In this document: positions 5,369 through 13,225 of the stretch, piece after piece
Layout: every line of letters starts with the position of its first letter
Numbering within the stretch: position 1 is the stretch's first letter
Origin: a virus
Length of the DNA: 27,340 nucleotides
Direction: 5' to 3' (one strand)
Virus record (IMG/VR): IMGVR_UViG_3300028569_000142
Location: 1 to 27,340 of that record
Notes under the pieces: model-generated
The model's input: the letters and a program-made list of their open reading frames with translations, nothing else
Told to the model about the DNA's origin: nothing
The model's database searches: none
Translations under genes and position numbers: made by a program

Positions 5369-5863
5369 ATGAACTTAAAAGTAGAATTATTAGAACCAAT
5401 AAATTACAGTAAAGCCTATGTCCCTATTTTTAATTCTCTGGATGATTCTTATAATGTTTACAGAATAACAAAAACATATATGAGAAAAGTTCCTTATGTT
5501 ACTCCAGCTTATAAAAATATGGATTTTGTTTACAAAACAAACAACCCAGATGAATTAGATGAATTAGATGATACAGAATCATGTTTTATTATAGGAGGAG
5601 CAGATTTAGAATACGTAAAGCAATATGAAGAAAGAAACAATAGGATAATAAATGTGGAAGGAGAAAGAACCTTTCCATTAATTAAAAAAAAGAAGATGAA
5701 TGTTATAGCTTATTATAAAGTTTTAAATGATATGAGCTCTCCAGAATTTTTAAATTTGCTTAATACTGGACCTAGCTCAAAATTTCGATCGGTATTTCTT
5801 GTACCTACAGGAATAGATAATTCAACGAAAGAAGTATTTAGAGACCTTTATGATGAACTTTAA
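5369..5863 (+). CDS. Array protein 2 (C-terminal FRDLYDEL tail)
   Basis: This 164-residue protein starts 3 nt after the stop of array gene 1. It opens MNLKVELLEPINYSKAY (family motif E-L-L-x-P-x-x-Y), has an acidic run DELDELDDTE (about 61-72) in a divergent core, and ends KEVFRDLYDEL. The last codons overlap the start of the next gene. There are no enzymatic motifs, signal peptide or membrane helix, so it is probably a cytoplasmic adaptor or inhibitor built on the shared N and C motifs. Confidence 0.8.
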   Translation: MNLKVELLEPINYSKAYVPIFNSLDDSYNVYRITKTYMRKVPYVTPAYKNMDFVYKTNNPDELDELDDTESCFIIGGADLEYVKQYEERNNRIINVEGERTFPLIKKKKMNVIAYYKVLNDMSSPEFLNLLNTGPSSKFRSVFLVPTGIDNSTKEVFRDLYDEL

Positions 5864-6440
5864 TAAAAAATACAAAAGCATATCAGAATCAGTTGGATCT
5901 AATTTCTCCGATTTTAATCTCATGACACCGCTATTAGTTAAACCTGCAGATTATAGTAGGGTACTAGTTACAGATAGAGCAACTATATTGCCTATTATTA
6001 AGCCTAATAAGAGCTATAATGTATCTAATCATAACTTCTTTCTCAATACGGCAAATAAAGATAATATAAGCGGAGTTTACCCAGGAACACCTATGTATAA
6101 AAAAATAACGAACAGTTGGGAGCGTTTGCCTGCAGTAAAGGTTTTCTTTTTAAAAAACAGAGATGAATCTGATGGACCATTTAGATCCTCTTTAACAGAA
6201 GATGATAAAGATTGTCTCTTTATAGTTAATGAGGATATTATAGAGTATTATGCTAAGATTTTTAAAAAAAATACTAAACACGGTATAACTCAATACTATT
6301 TAAATGGATTCATAGAAGATGGTATCTTCAATAGACCAGGAAATTATTTCCCTGTTAACTATGATTATTTCGAGCCGTCCTTAAGTGATTTGGATGCAGA
6401 GACAAGAGATACCTTTAAGGATATATTTGGAGAGCTATGA
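5850..6440 (+). CDS. Array protein 3 (C-terminal FKDIFGEL tail)
   Basis: At 196 residues this is the longest member. Two adjacent ATGs (5850, 5853) lie inside the final codons of gene 2, so reinitiation after gene 2 is likely. The N-terminus is extended (FNKKYKSISESVGSNFSDF) before the family motif TPLLVKPADY. The core has no recognisable fold, and the protein ends RDTFKDIFGEL. The codons for its last residues (GGA GAG CT ATGA) supply both a Shine-Dalgarno-like sequence and the start of gene 4. Confidence 0.8.
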   Translation: MMNFNKKYKSISESVGSNFSDFNLMTPLLVKPADYSRVLVTDRATILPIIKPNKSYNVSNHNFFLNTANKDNISGVYPGTPMYKKITNSWERLPAVKVFFLKNRDESDGPFRSSLTEDDKDCLFIVNEDIIEYYAKIFKKNTKHGITQYYLNGFIEDGIFNRPGNYFPVNYDYFEPSLSDLDAETRDTFKDIFGEL

Positions 6441-6901
6441 GTGATAAGGTAATAATAGAATTAGAATTGTTGACTCCTATGAAGTATGAAAAATTTATTT
6501 CTACTGATGAACCTTTCTCAGAAATTATGTATGAAGTAACTAAGGTACATAAAGAGAAGAATACTGTTAGGAATACTAGACATTTAGGAAAACCAGATTA
6601 TGATGATATGGATAGAGCTGAGAGAGTTATATCAATAGCCAGCATTAATATAAGATCTCTATTAGATGAAAAAGCCTATACTTACGATATGGTTGAGTTT
6701 AAGGGTCTTTGTGACTTAGAAGAGAATAATTATTGCGCTTTATTATACATAGTAACTAATTCACATCACAGTAAAGTGAGGTCTTTTCTAAAGACATTTG
6801 TTAGTGGTAGAATAGATAGTACTGCAGGAAGTTATGTCATTAGGACTGATTTAGATGATAAAACAATTGGAACATTTAAGGATATGTTTGAAGAGCTATG
6901 A
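6437..6901 (+). CDS. Array protein 4 (C-terminal FKDMFEEL tail)
   Basis: This 154-residue protein starts in an ATGA overlap with gene 3. Its N-terminus, MSDKVIIELELLTPMKYE, is almost the same as in proteins 5 and 6. The core is divergent, with a segment FKGLCDLEENNY-x-ALLYIV that aligns with FKGFYKLEGQYRH-x-CSLVYIV of protein 6. It ends IGTFKDMFEEL. With 5 and 6 it forms the most recently duplicated subgroup. Confidence 0.8.
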   Translation: MSDKVIIELELLTPMKYEKFISTDEPFSEIMYEVTKVHKEKNTVRNTRHLGKPDYDDMDRAERVISIASINIRSLLDEKAYTYDMVEFKGLCDLEENNYCALLYIVTNSHHSKVRSFLKTFVSGRIDSTAGSYVIRTDLDDKTIGTFKDMFEEL

Positions 6902-7356
6902 GTGATAAAATTATAATAGAATTGGAATTGTTAACACCTATGGAGTATGAAGAGGTGTTTTGGAAAGATATGGTTGTGGGAAGCAAACCAACAATTTTTA
7001 CAATAGAGAAGCCTCATAGTAAAGGTTATAGAATAACAAATATAGCAATAGATGCGGGACATGCGAGAAAAAAAGAAGTAAAAAGTGAAGAAGATTATAT
7101 AGGGTTTGAACAAATACAATGGTTCGGAAGCGATGATAAATCTAGAATTGAATACCCGGAAAGATATGAATTAAAAGGACTTCATAAGGACGAATTTTTA
7201 GAACATTGTAATTTATATTATAGAATATTAAACCTTCCTGATGAGGGGTTTAAAAGAATAAGACATCGAAATAGTAATACTAAATGTTTCGTTAAGCCTA
7301 CTCACTTAGATAAGGATACAATTGAAACCTTTAAAGATATGTTTGATGAATTATGA
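6898..7356 (+). CDS. Array protein 5 (C-terminal FKDMFDEL tail)
   Basis: This 152-residue protein is joined to gene 4 by ATGA. The start MSDKIIIELELLTPMEYE and end IETFKDMFDEL are nearly those of protein 4, while the middle is strongly different apart from YELKGLHKDEF and a following NLYYRIL that mirror the FKGL...ALLYIV segment of protein 4. Conserved ends with a fast-changing core suggest that the ends bind a constant partner and the core a variable one. Confidence 0.8.
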   Translation: MSDKIIIELELLTPMEYEEVFWKDMVVGSKPTIFTIEKPHSKGYRITNIAIDAGHARKKEVKSEEDYIGFEQIQWFGSDDKSRIEYPERYELKGLHKDEFLEHCNLYYRILNLPDEGFKRIRHRNSNTKCFVKPTHLDKDTIETFKDMFDEL

Positions 7357-7805
7357 GCGATAAAATTATAATAGAATTAGAATTGTTAACTCCTTTAAAG
7401 TATAAAGAATCTATATATATATCTAATACTGGTTGGGGAGTTGTTCTAGAAATAAGAGAGGTATATAAGGCAGGGAATTATTTAAAAAATACTTACGCTC
7501 CCCATAATATAGGAAGACCATCAACACTAATAGATATAGAACAAGCGGAAGAATGTTTACTTATAGAGAGTTCTGAATTACATGAAAGAAAATTTAAAGA
7601 GCATATAGAGTTTAAAGGGTTTTATAAGCTAGAAGGACAATACAGACATATATGTTCACTTGTTTATATAGTAAAGAATCCAAATAAGGAAGTAGAAAAT
7701 GTTTTAGATAAAGGAGTTAGGAGTAGAATGAAGTATTATGTTAAAAAGTTTAATATAGATCAAGAAACTGTAGATGTATTTGGAGATATGTACGGAGAAT
7801 TATGA
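7353..7805 (+). CDS. Array protein 6 (C-terminal FGDMYGEL tail)
   Basis: This 150-residue protein is joined to gene 5 by ATGA. It starts MSDKIIIELELLTPLKYKES and ends VDVFGDMYGEL. The central block IEFKGFYKLEGQYRH and LVYIVKNPNKEVENVL match protein 4 positions, supporting common descent. No known domain. Confidence 0.8.
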   Translation: MSDKIIIELELLTPLKYKESIYISNTGWGVVLEIREVYKAGNYLKNTYAPHNIGRPSTLIDIEQAEECLLIESSELHERKFKEHIEFKGFYKLEGQYRHICSLVYIVKNPNKEVENVLDKGVRSRMKYYVKKFNIDQETVDVFGDMYGEL

Positions 7806-8287
7806 ATATAGAAAAATTAGAACCAAGTGAATATAAGAGTATAATAATGTTAGGATATGGTGTTCCACCTTATAGAAGATTACCAGATCTAAAAAATCTC
7901 AAATATCTGGCAAAGTCTTTAGATAATTTTGTTAAGCGAGATGTTATTAAAGGGGGTAGATTGCATGATACTAGAGATGATGTTGCAATAGAAGATTTAA
8001 CCAAACCTGATTTAGAGAGAGGTTATATGGTAGATAGAAACTTTTTATCTAGACACAAAATTATGAGGGAATCTAGAAGTAATCATTCCGAAGAATGGTA
8101 TAGAATTGACAAAGAGGTTATTAAATCTATATTTAGAAGAAATGATGAAACTTTGAATAGACATTTTGCTGACAAATACAAAAAATTTTGCTGTGATACA
8201 GTATTAGATACTCTCTTTGAGAGAACATGGGGCAAAGATGAGGGTGATATAAAAGATGTCTTTATGGATATGTTTACAGAGTTATAA
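7802..8287 (+). CDS. Array protein 7 (C-terminal FMDMFTEL tail)
   Basis: This 161-residue last member is joined to gene 6 by ATGA. It starts MNIEKLEPSEYKSI, a short version of the N-motif, has a basic, Arg-rich core, and ends IKDVFMDMFTEL. No gene follows, so here the conserved tail cannot be explained by overlap with a downstream ribosome-binding site. The terminator hairpin follows immediately. Confidence 0.8.
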   Translation: MNIEKLEPSEYKSIIMLGYGVPPYRRLPDLKNLKYLAKSLDNFVKRDVIKGGRLHDTRDDVAIEDLTKPDLERGYMVDRNFLSRHKIMRESRSNHSEEWYRIDKEVIKSIFRRNDETLNRHFADKYKKFCCDTVLDTLFERTWGKDEGDIKDVFMDMFTEL

Positions 8288-8289
8288 AA

Positions 8290-8315
8290 AAAAAGCGCTC
8301 TATAGAGCGCTTTTT
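8290..8315. terminator. Perfect bidirectional terminator
   Basis: A 26-bp perfect palindrome: A5 then GCGCTC, TATA centre, GAGCGC then T5. A GC-rich stem with a U-run on either strand serves both the plus-strand array and the minus-strand operon ending at 8335. Confidence 0.9.
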
Positions 8316-8334
8316 CTGTTTAATTTAATTTAGT

Positions 8335-8613
8335 TTATACTCCAAAGAAAATATTAAGCTTCTTAAAAGTTACGTCCATAATGTTATTATGAAGAACTTT
8401 CATAGCCCTTCCTACAGCAATTTTATTACCTAGCTTCCTATTATAATTATCCTTAATGTGACAATAGGATGTACCCCAAGCACTAGTTCCTTCTGGGGTT
8501 GTGATCTCAATCTTAGTTACCCTTTGCTCTTCATCACTAAAAGCATGAATAACTCTTACTTTATATCCACTCTTACGAAGTTGATGAATCGTAGGTGTAT
8601 TGTATTTGGCCAT
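8335..8613 (-). CDS. Hypothetical protein
   Basis: The gene encodes 92 residues from the ATG at 8613 (MAKYNTPTIHQLRKSGYKVRVIHAF). This start gives stop-T-ATG coupling to the upstream gene; an in-frame ATG at 8646 would overlap that gene by 32 nt. The sequence suggests an alpha/beta fold with a beta hairpin (RVTKIEITTPEGTSAWGTSY) and a helical C-terminus. Family not recognised. It is the last gene before the bidirectional terminator. Confidence 0.7.
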   Translation of the reverse strand: MAKYNTPTIHQLRKSGYKVRVIHAFSDEEQRVTKIEITTPEGTSAWGTSYCHIKDNYNRKLGNKIAVGRAMKVLHNNIMDVTFKKLNIFFGV

Positions 8614-8614
8614 A

Positions 8615-8833
8615 TTACAGTTCAAATCCAATGTTGTAATTCTCATTATAAATGAAATTATCTCTATTGTTTTTCCTTGCAGAACCTACAATTGTATGTA
8701 GGTCTTGCGCTAGTCCTTTATCAACTCTAAGCAAACTAACCAGAGTGTTGTAGGCTTCTGGAGAAATGCCTTCGTTTGATGTCAATGTTTGATTAATGTA
8801 TTGCTCAATTAGCTCTACAGCTTCTTTGTTCAT
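8615..8833 (-). CDS. Hypothetical small protein
   Basis: This 72-residue, mainly helical protein (MNKEAVELIEQYINQTLTSNE...) has a promoter of its own at 8890-8917. The ~50-nt leader contains a 7-bp hairpin (8863-8881 region), which may shield the 5' end or modulate translation. No known domain. Confidence 0.65.
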   Translation of the reverse strand: MNKEAVELIEQYINQTLTSNEGISPEAYNTLVSLLRVDKGLAQDLHTIVGSARKNNRDNFIYNENYNIGFEL

Positions 8834-8889
8834 TTGTTGTACTTGTATTTTGTATTAATTTAATAGGAAGTCTTTTCCTATCTTTTTTT

Positions 8890-8917
8890 ATTATACGTGA
8901 ACGTTCTTACTCATCAA
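8890..8917 (-). promoter_or_regulatory. Promoter for 8833-8335
   Basis: Minus strand: TTGATG (8912-8917), 16-nt spacer, TATAAT (8890-8895). Downstream, ATAGGAA-5 nt-TTCCTAT can form a hairpin in the leader. Confidence 0.6.
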
Positions 8918-9119
8918 CTGTTTTTTTCATAGTATTACTACCTTCAATTATACTATTGCATTCTTCTATACTACCACAAATGACTAAAGTAAATGGCGAT
9001 GATGTGATGCCAGAGCATTGAATAGGAGGTACAACTATTGAGTTACTATCTTCATCAACAATATACCACCAGTCAGTATTATTCGTAATATAATTTTGTG
9101 GGTTATTAATTTTTTGCAT
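8907..9119 (-). CDS. Small tail-fibre operon protein
   Basis: This 70-residue acidic protein (MQKINNPQNYITNNTDWWYIVDEDSNSI...) starts 1 nt after the LRR gene upstream. It is beta-rich with a Cys pair (C34, C48). Its place at the end of the fibre operon suggests a fibre-tip or chaperone role, but nothing in the sequence proves it. Confidence 0.6.
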   Translation of the reverse strand: MQKINNPQNYITNNTDWWYIVDEDSNSIVVPPIQCSGITSSPFTLVICGSIEECNSIIEGSNTMKKTVDE

Positions 9120-9120
9120 A

Positions 9121-9915
9121 TTAATTTGTTGTTACTGTCCAACCTCTAGATATTAAGATATTCTTATTTACTATACCAGCTGGTGAAGGTGCTTGATTAC
9201 CAGGGCCTCCTATGATAAGAACTCTATAACCGCTAGCTTTACCTGCATTAACAAATTCTTGCAATATACTATCAATAGCAGAAGAATCAAAGAGGTTATT
9301 GCTAGCAATAAAGTAACCTAAAGAAGAAGATACAGTACCTCCAATCCAGCTACTTATTTGATTATTGGAAATAACAAAATCTTCTAGTATAGGATTAAAG
9401 TTTAAATGACCAATGCCTCCTGTTAGCTTTATTGCTCCTAATTGACTGGAAGTGACAAAGGTCTTGAGCTTAACGCAAGCCGTGAGTGAAGGTATTTCTC
9501 CTTCTAAAGAGCAGTTACTAACAGAAAAGTTTTGAAGCAAAGACAAGCTTGATAGCGAAGGAATATTACCAGTTAAGTTAGGGTTACTATTAAATAAAAC
9601 TCTTACAGAAGAAGCTGGAAGAGGAGGTATAGATCCTGTAAACTGATTACTATGTAAAAATATAATAGATAATGGTTTATTATCTAATCTTTCTATAGTA
9701 TTGCTTATAACGTTATTATTAGCAGTAATGTTAATAAGCTTTTCATTATCACCATATCCATATAAACCTGTAAGACCATTAGATGTACATCTAAAATTTT
9801 CTAAATTTTCCAACCCAGAAAGATCTATATGACCTGCTAGAGGTGGTGAAGAGGAACCGCAATTTATATTAATAATATTTTTTAAAACTGAGGGCGATTT
9901 TAAAGATATTATCAT
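9121..9915 (-). CDS. Leucine-rich-repeat protein of the tail-fibre operon
   Basis: This 264-residue protein carries irregular leucine-rich repeats from about 20 to 215 (L-x-x-(F/L)-x-x-(S/A)-x-N-x-(L/I)-x-G-x-I-P), for example NLTGNIPSLSSLSLLQNF and SLEGEIPSLTACVKLKTF, then a C-terminal unit ending KNILISRGWTVTTN, a common ending of bacterial and phage LRR proteins. There is no signal peptide. LRRs form curved binding surfaces. Within a fibre operon, with 1-nt gaps to its neighbours, it is most likely a virion adhesin or receptor-binding accessory protein. A soluble effector is less likely but possible. Confidence 0.85.
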   Translation of the reverse strand: MIISLKSPSVLKNIININCGSSSPPLAGHIDLSGLENLENFRCTSNGLTGLYGYGDNEKLINITANNNVISNTIERLDNKPLSIIFLHSNQFTGSIPPLPASSVRVLFNSNPNLTGNIPSLSSLSLLQNFSVSNCSLEGEIPSLTACVKLKTFVTSSQLGAIKLTGGIGHLNFNPILEDFVISNNQISSWIGGTVSSSLGYFIASNNLFDSSAIDSILQEFVNAGKASGYRVLIIGGPGNQAPSPAGIVNKNILISRGWTVTTN

Positions 9916-9916
9916 A

Positions 9917-10843
9917 TTAAATCAAGTCACCTAAAGCAATAAAGGAGTTAGTGAGAGGGTCTTTATAAACTAAAGCTTTATCCATACTAAAAACTAAACT
10001 ATCTCCTTGAGATAATATAGTTGAGTTGGATGATTTTATAGTAAGAGTGTTATTTGATCTTAATACAATACCTAGATTGAAACCATTGGGTAGTGGATCA
10101 TTAAAGAAAGCAGTTAAAGGACCTGTTAATGTATCTATATGTAGTACTTTTCCTGAATGTTCTTCAAGCGCTGTAAAGTTAGAAGGACCACTATGATATA
10201 TAATATCCATTAATATAGTATTTGTATATGCATTATCCCATTTAGCGGAATTAGAACTTACTGTTGTATAGGTACTATCCCAATCTCCTGTAAGAGCTCT
10301 TACATCAGTATCTACTAGCTGTATTCCTGTTAAAGAAGATCCATCTCCATACACCTTTTTAGCATAAACTTCACCCGATGTAGATAAATTATTAACAAAA
10401 GTAAAGTTGGATTGGGGAGCAGTTATATTAGATCCTAATATGAAAGTATTACTCTTATCATTAGTACTGTTACTATCTCCTCCTAATATAGAAGAATAAT
10501 TACCGGAAGCTATATTATTACTTCCTCCAACAATTACTGAGTAGTTACCTGTAGCGGATTGTGCATCACTAGATCTACCCATTTGAAAATCTATAGCTGT
10601 TGTATTTCTGTTTTCTGTAGGAGCTGGAAAAGGAATTCGTCTTAAATCGTTTGCCCCGAATCTGTGAATTATCTCTTTTCTATCTGTATTAATAGCTAAT
10701 TCCCCAACCTCCATAGCTGATGCCCCTGCATTTTTAGTATCTAATTCTACCTCTGTTCCTTTTAATAATATAATTTTATCAAAAACAATATCTTGTAAAC
10801 TTTGGTTAGGGTAATCTGAATAAATTGGGTATTTATTAGGCAT
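9917..10843 (-). CDS. Tail fibre/spike protein with YadA-head-like repeats
   Basis: The gene encodes 308 residues from the ATG at 10843 (MPNKYPIYSDYPNQSL); an earlier in-frame ATG at 10888 lies inside the upstream gene. Residues about 46-60 (VGELAINTDRKEI) form a motif common at the base of phage fibres. Residues 99-125 (GNYSVIVGGSNNIASGNYS) are left-handed beta-roll repeats as in YadA-type heads. Residues 164-202 (VYGDGSSLTG, then TGDWDSTYTTVSS) match a module in the 454-residue protein encoded at 11719-13083. It likely forms a trimer. A late-type AATAAATA box lies 4 nt upstream of the ATG. Confidence 0.85.
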   Translation of the reverse strand: MPNKYPIYSDYPNQSLQDIVFDKIILLKGTEVELDTKNAGASAMEVGELAINTDRKEIIHRFGANDLRRIPFPAPTENRNTTAIDFQMGRSSDAQSATGNYSVIVGGSNNIASGNYSSILGGDSNSTNDKSNTFILGSNITAPQSNFTFVNNLSTSGEVYAKKVYGDGSSLTGIQLVDTDVRALTGDWDSTYTTVSSNSAKWDNAYTNTILMDIIYHSGPSNFTALEEHSGKVLHIDTLTGPLTAFFNDPLPNGFNLGIVLRSNNTLTIKSSNSTILSQGDSLVFSMDKALVYKDPLTNSFIALGDLI

Positions 10844-10847
10844 ATTG

Positions 10848-10855
10848 TATTTATT
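10848..10855 (-). promoter_or_regulatory. Late-promoter-like AATAAATA
   Basis: The minus-strand AATAAATA ends 4 nt before the ATG at 10843, in the gap between two fibre-operon genes. Confidence 0.4.
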
Positions 10856-10859
10856 TATG

Positions 10860-11717
10860 TTAAGGGACCTTAAAGAATGATAAATCAAAATGTGTTAGCT
10901 GATAACCTGTATTGATTCCAACTTGTGTATCAAGTTGAGATATCATTGTATTAATATCATTTTTAAGATTTAATACACTTGTACCCGCCCCTGCGCCTCC
11001 GAAGGTCCATATAGTTAGTATTACTAGCTCTCCATTTATAATCATAAAGCAAGGATTTGAACTATCACCTCCAATAATATTTTCGAAAAACTCTAATCTT
11101 TTAGAATTAATAGGAATCATAAAGTTAACAAAATTGCCTATCGTATTACCATCAGTAACAAGTGCTTTTTCTTCTTGATCTAAAGCAAGACAAGGAGTTC
11201 TTTTAAACGTGTTTAAATATGTTTGCCAATTTGTGGGTAAAATTTTACAAAATTTAATAGAAGATGGAGCATCATTATCTAAAACAGCTATGTTTATATC
11301 TGGATAATAAGGTCTATAGTCCGGATGAGTTTTAACCGCAGTAATTGTTCTTTGTATTATTTGATTATCTTTTGTAATAAAACGCATAACTGTACCAGGC
11401 CAGGGATGGAAATGTTCGGCAAATATAACATGTCTAGGTGTGATTAAAGTTCCTGCAAGTTGATTATATCCGCTAGAATTCCAAGGACTAATACCTGTTA
11501 AATCTACATCATATGCCCAACAATTTATATTTCTCACATATGTGCTTAAAGAATGATTTTGAGTAGAATATATATTTTTTGCTATTGAAGCGTTTTTATT
11601 TAAAAGTCTTGTGTCGACAGCTATAGAGGAATTTACATTTAAAAGAAAATAATCTTCTACCGGAGCTTTAGAAGAAATTTTAGTGCTACTATTTAATTGC
11701 GCTACTATTCTAGCCAT
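10860..11717 (-). CDS. Trypsin-fold serine protease in tail-fibre operon
   Basis: In this 285-residue protein the chymotrypsin-fold triad is readable: His102 in LITPRHVIFAEHF (like the 'TAAHC' block), Asp140 in DINIAVLD, and Ser219 in GGDSSNPCF (variant of GDSGGP). A following VILTIWTFGGAGAGTS matches the substrate-pocket strand. There is no signal peptide or propeptide. The N-terminal ~50 residues are Ser/Asn-rich and may attach to the virion. Such proteases in phage tails could trim fibre proteins or digest host surface proteins; the choice here is an inference. The gene sits between two fibre genes with gaps of 1 and 16 nt. Confidence 0.85.
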   Translation of the reverse strand: MARIVAQLNSSTKISSKAPVEDYFLLNVNSSIAVDTRLLNKNASIAKNIYSTQNHSLSTYVRNINCWAYDVDLTGISPWNSSGYNQLAGTLITPRHVIFAEHFHPWPGTVMRFITKDNQIIQRTITAVKTHPDYRPYYPDINIAVLDNDAPSSIKFCKILPTNWQTYLNTFKRTPCLALDQEEKALVTDGNTIGNFVNFMIPINSKRLEFFENIIGGDSSNPCFMIINGELVILTIWTFGGAGAGTSVLNLKNDINTMISQLDTQVGINTGYQLTHFDLSFFKVP

Positions 11718-11718
11718 A

Positions 11719-13083
11719 TTAGTATTTTATTTTTATAGTATCTAGAGAACCACCCCAGTAAGTGATATCCCCAGACCCTGTAACTTGTATAGAAAGTGTC
11801 TTATTAGTATTGTCTATATTAACGTCAGCTTTTAAATTTATGTCTTCTTCTATTTGTTCTTTTATTGTAAAAGGAGATAGAGTTAGGGTGTTGCCTATAC
11901 TTTTTACAAAACCTTTAATAAAATATACATTACAAAGTTCACTCTCAATATTAAAACCCGTTACATTAACATTAAAATAATATATTGTATTGTTAGGTAT
12001 TTCAAAATAAGAAGTTGCTCCATCTAGTGCTAAATTTTTATATTTGTTTGAGGAATCAGTAGTAGTAGAAAGAGTAAAAAAACTTTTTTGAAAGGATCCA
12101 CTTAAATTATTAAATCTTGAATTACTAAAAGCAATCTCCCCTTCATGAGAAGTAACAGCATGTTTTCCACCCACTATAGAGGAGTAATCGCTAATTGCTT
12201 GATTAAAACCATTACTTGGCTGAATAGCGTTTACTCCCTCTCCTCTTTGAAAGACTCCCCAATCTCCACTAAAAGAACTAACTGTGGTAAAAGTGTTTTG
12301 CCAATCACCTGTAATAGCTCTTACACCTGTATCAATAGATGTAGAAACAATATTGGTAAGTTCAGACCCATCTCCATAATATTTGTAAGCACTTACATTA
12401 CCAGCAACTGTAAGAAGTTCGTTTGGAGAAGTAGTACCAATACCAACTTTATCTTCATCTAACGTTAAAATCGAATAAAGAGAATTGGTTCTAGCAACGT
12501 GATTACGAATTGTTAATATAGATCCACTAACATTTCCACTGAAAGAATTATATTTATTTTGACAATAAATGGAAGTTCCTGTCGAATTTCCTCCTTTAAA
12601 AGTTATTCCTCCCAGTGCATCGTATGGTGACAAAATAAATGATGTCGAGTAATCATTTGAATTTCCTGAGCTAGTTCTAACAAAATCAAGTTGAGCATTA
12701 AAATCCAAACCAGCACCGGGTACTGTAACAGCGTGACTTCTTAGTTCAATAATTCTGCTTGGCAAGTAGTTATCTGTTACAAATTGAAATCCTTTACGCG
12801 AAAGATTTTTTGTCGATGCTGCACTTGCTCCTACAACAATTGTTCCATTTGAATCGATAAGAAAAGAAGTAGCATTTGGATTTGTATTGTCTTCAACTAA
12901 TAGAACATTACCTGTACCTCTTTGAGTAACTCTAAGAGCAGGTGTCGAAGAAAAGGTATCGACTATAATAGCACTAGTCGCAGATAAGGTTGTGATACCA
13001 AAAGTACCGGTAACTGTTAAGTCTTTTTCTACTAATACATTTTCTTTAAATATAGCATCATTAATGAAATAATCTTGGACCAT
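11719..13083 (-). CDS. Tail fibre/spike protein
   Basis: This 454-residue first gene of the fibre operon has an N-terminal beta-rich stalk (KDLTVTGTFGITTLSATSA), the typical fibre phrase DKVGIGTTSPNELLTVAGN at about 211-229, and YYGDGSELTN to TGDWQNTFTTVSS at 235-275, which recurs in the 308-residue protein. A YadA-like phrase SDYSSIVGGKHAVTS follows, then a C-terminal beta domain (about 330-454) that may be the host-contact head. No enzymatic motif. A late-type AATAAATA lies 5 nt before the ATG. Confidence 0.85.
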   Translation of the reverse strand: MVQDYFINDAIFKENVLVEKDLTVTGTFGITTLSATSAIIVDTFSSTPALRVTQRGTGNVLLVEDNTNPNATSFLIDSNGTIVVGASAASTKNLSRKGFQFVTDNYLPSRIIELRSHAVTVPGAGLDFNAQLDFVRTSSGNSNDYSTSFILSPYDALGGITFKGGNSTGTSIYCQNKYNSFSGNVSGSILTIRNHVARTNSLYSILTLDEDKVGIGTTSPNELLTVAGNVSAYKYYGDGSELTNIVSTSIDTGVRAITGDWQNTFTTVSSFSGDWGVFQRGEGVNAIQPSNGFNQAISDYSSIVGGKHAVTSHEGEIAFSNSRFNNLSGSFQKSFFTLSTTTDSSNKYKNLALDGATSYFEIPNNTIYYFNVNVTGFNIESELCNVYFIKGFVKSIGNTLTLSPFTIKEQIEEDINLKADVNIDNTNKTLSIQVTGSGDITYWGGSLDTIKIKY

Positions 13084-13088
13084 GAAAG

Positions 13089-13096
13089 TATTTATT
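13089..13096 (-). promoter_or_regulatory. Late-promoter-like AATAAATAC upstream of fibre operon
   Basis: The minus strand reads AATAAATACTTTC then ATG. The box ends 5 nt before the start codon at 13083. It resembles T4 late TATAAATA with one change. Confidence 0.55.
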
Positions 13097-13137
13097 GCAA
13101 TAAAGTCATAAGCACATAAACTTTCTTAAAAAGATAG

Positions 13138-13209
13138 CGACTCTGCGCAGAATTGAACTGCGGTTACGTGGATGAAAACCACGTGTCTTAACCACTAGAC
13201 GACAGGGTC
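13138..13209 (-). tRNA. tRNA-Glu(UUC)
   Basis: Acceptor GACCCTG/CAGAGTC (one C-A mismatch), anticodon stem CGTGG/CCACG with loop TTTTCAT (anticodon UUC), T-loop TTCAATT. CCA is not encoded. Confidence 0.9.
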
Positions 13210-13225
13210 ATATAAATTTTAAAAA

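Noticed and set aside
8863-8890. Hairpin with T-run read as plus-strand terminator
   Set aside because: No plus-strand gene precedes it; on the transcribed strand there is no U-run, so it is noted only as a leader hairpin.
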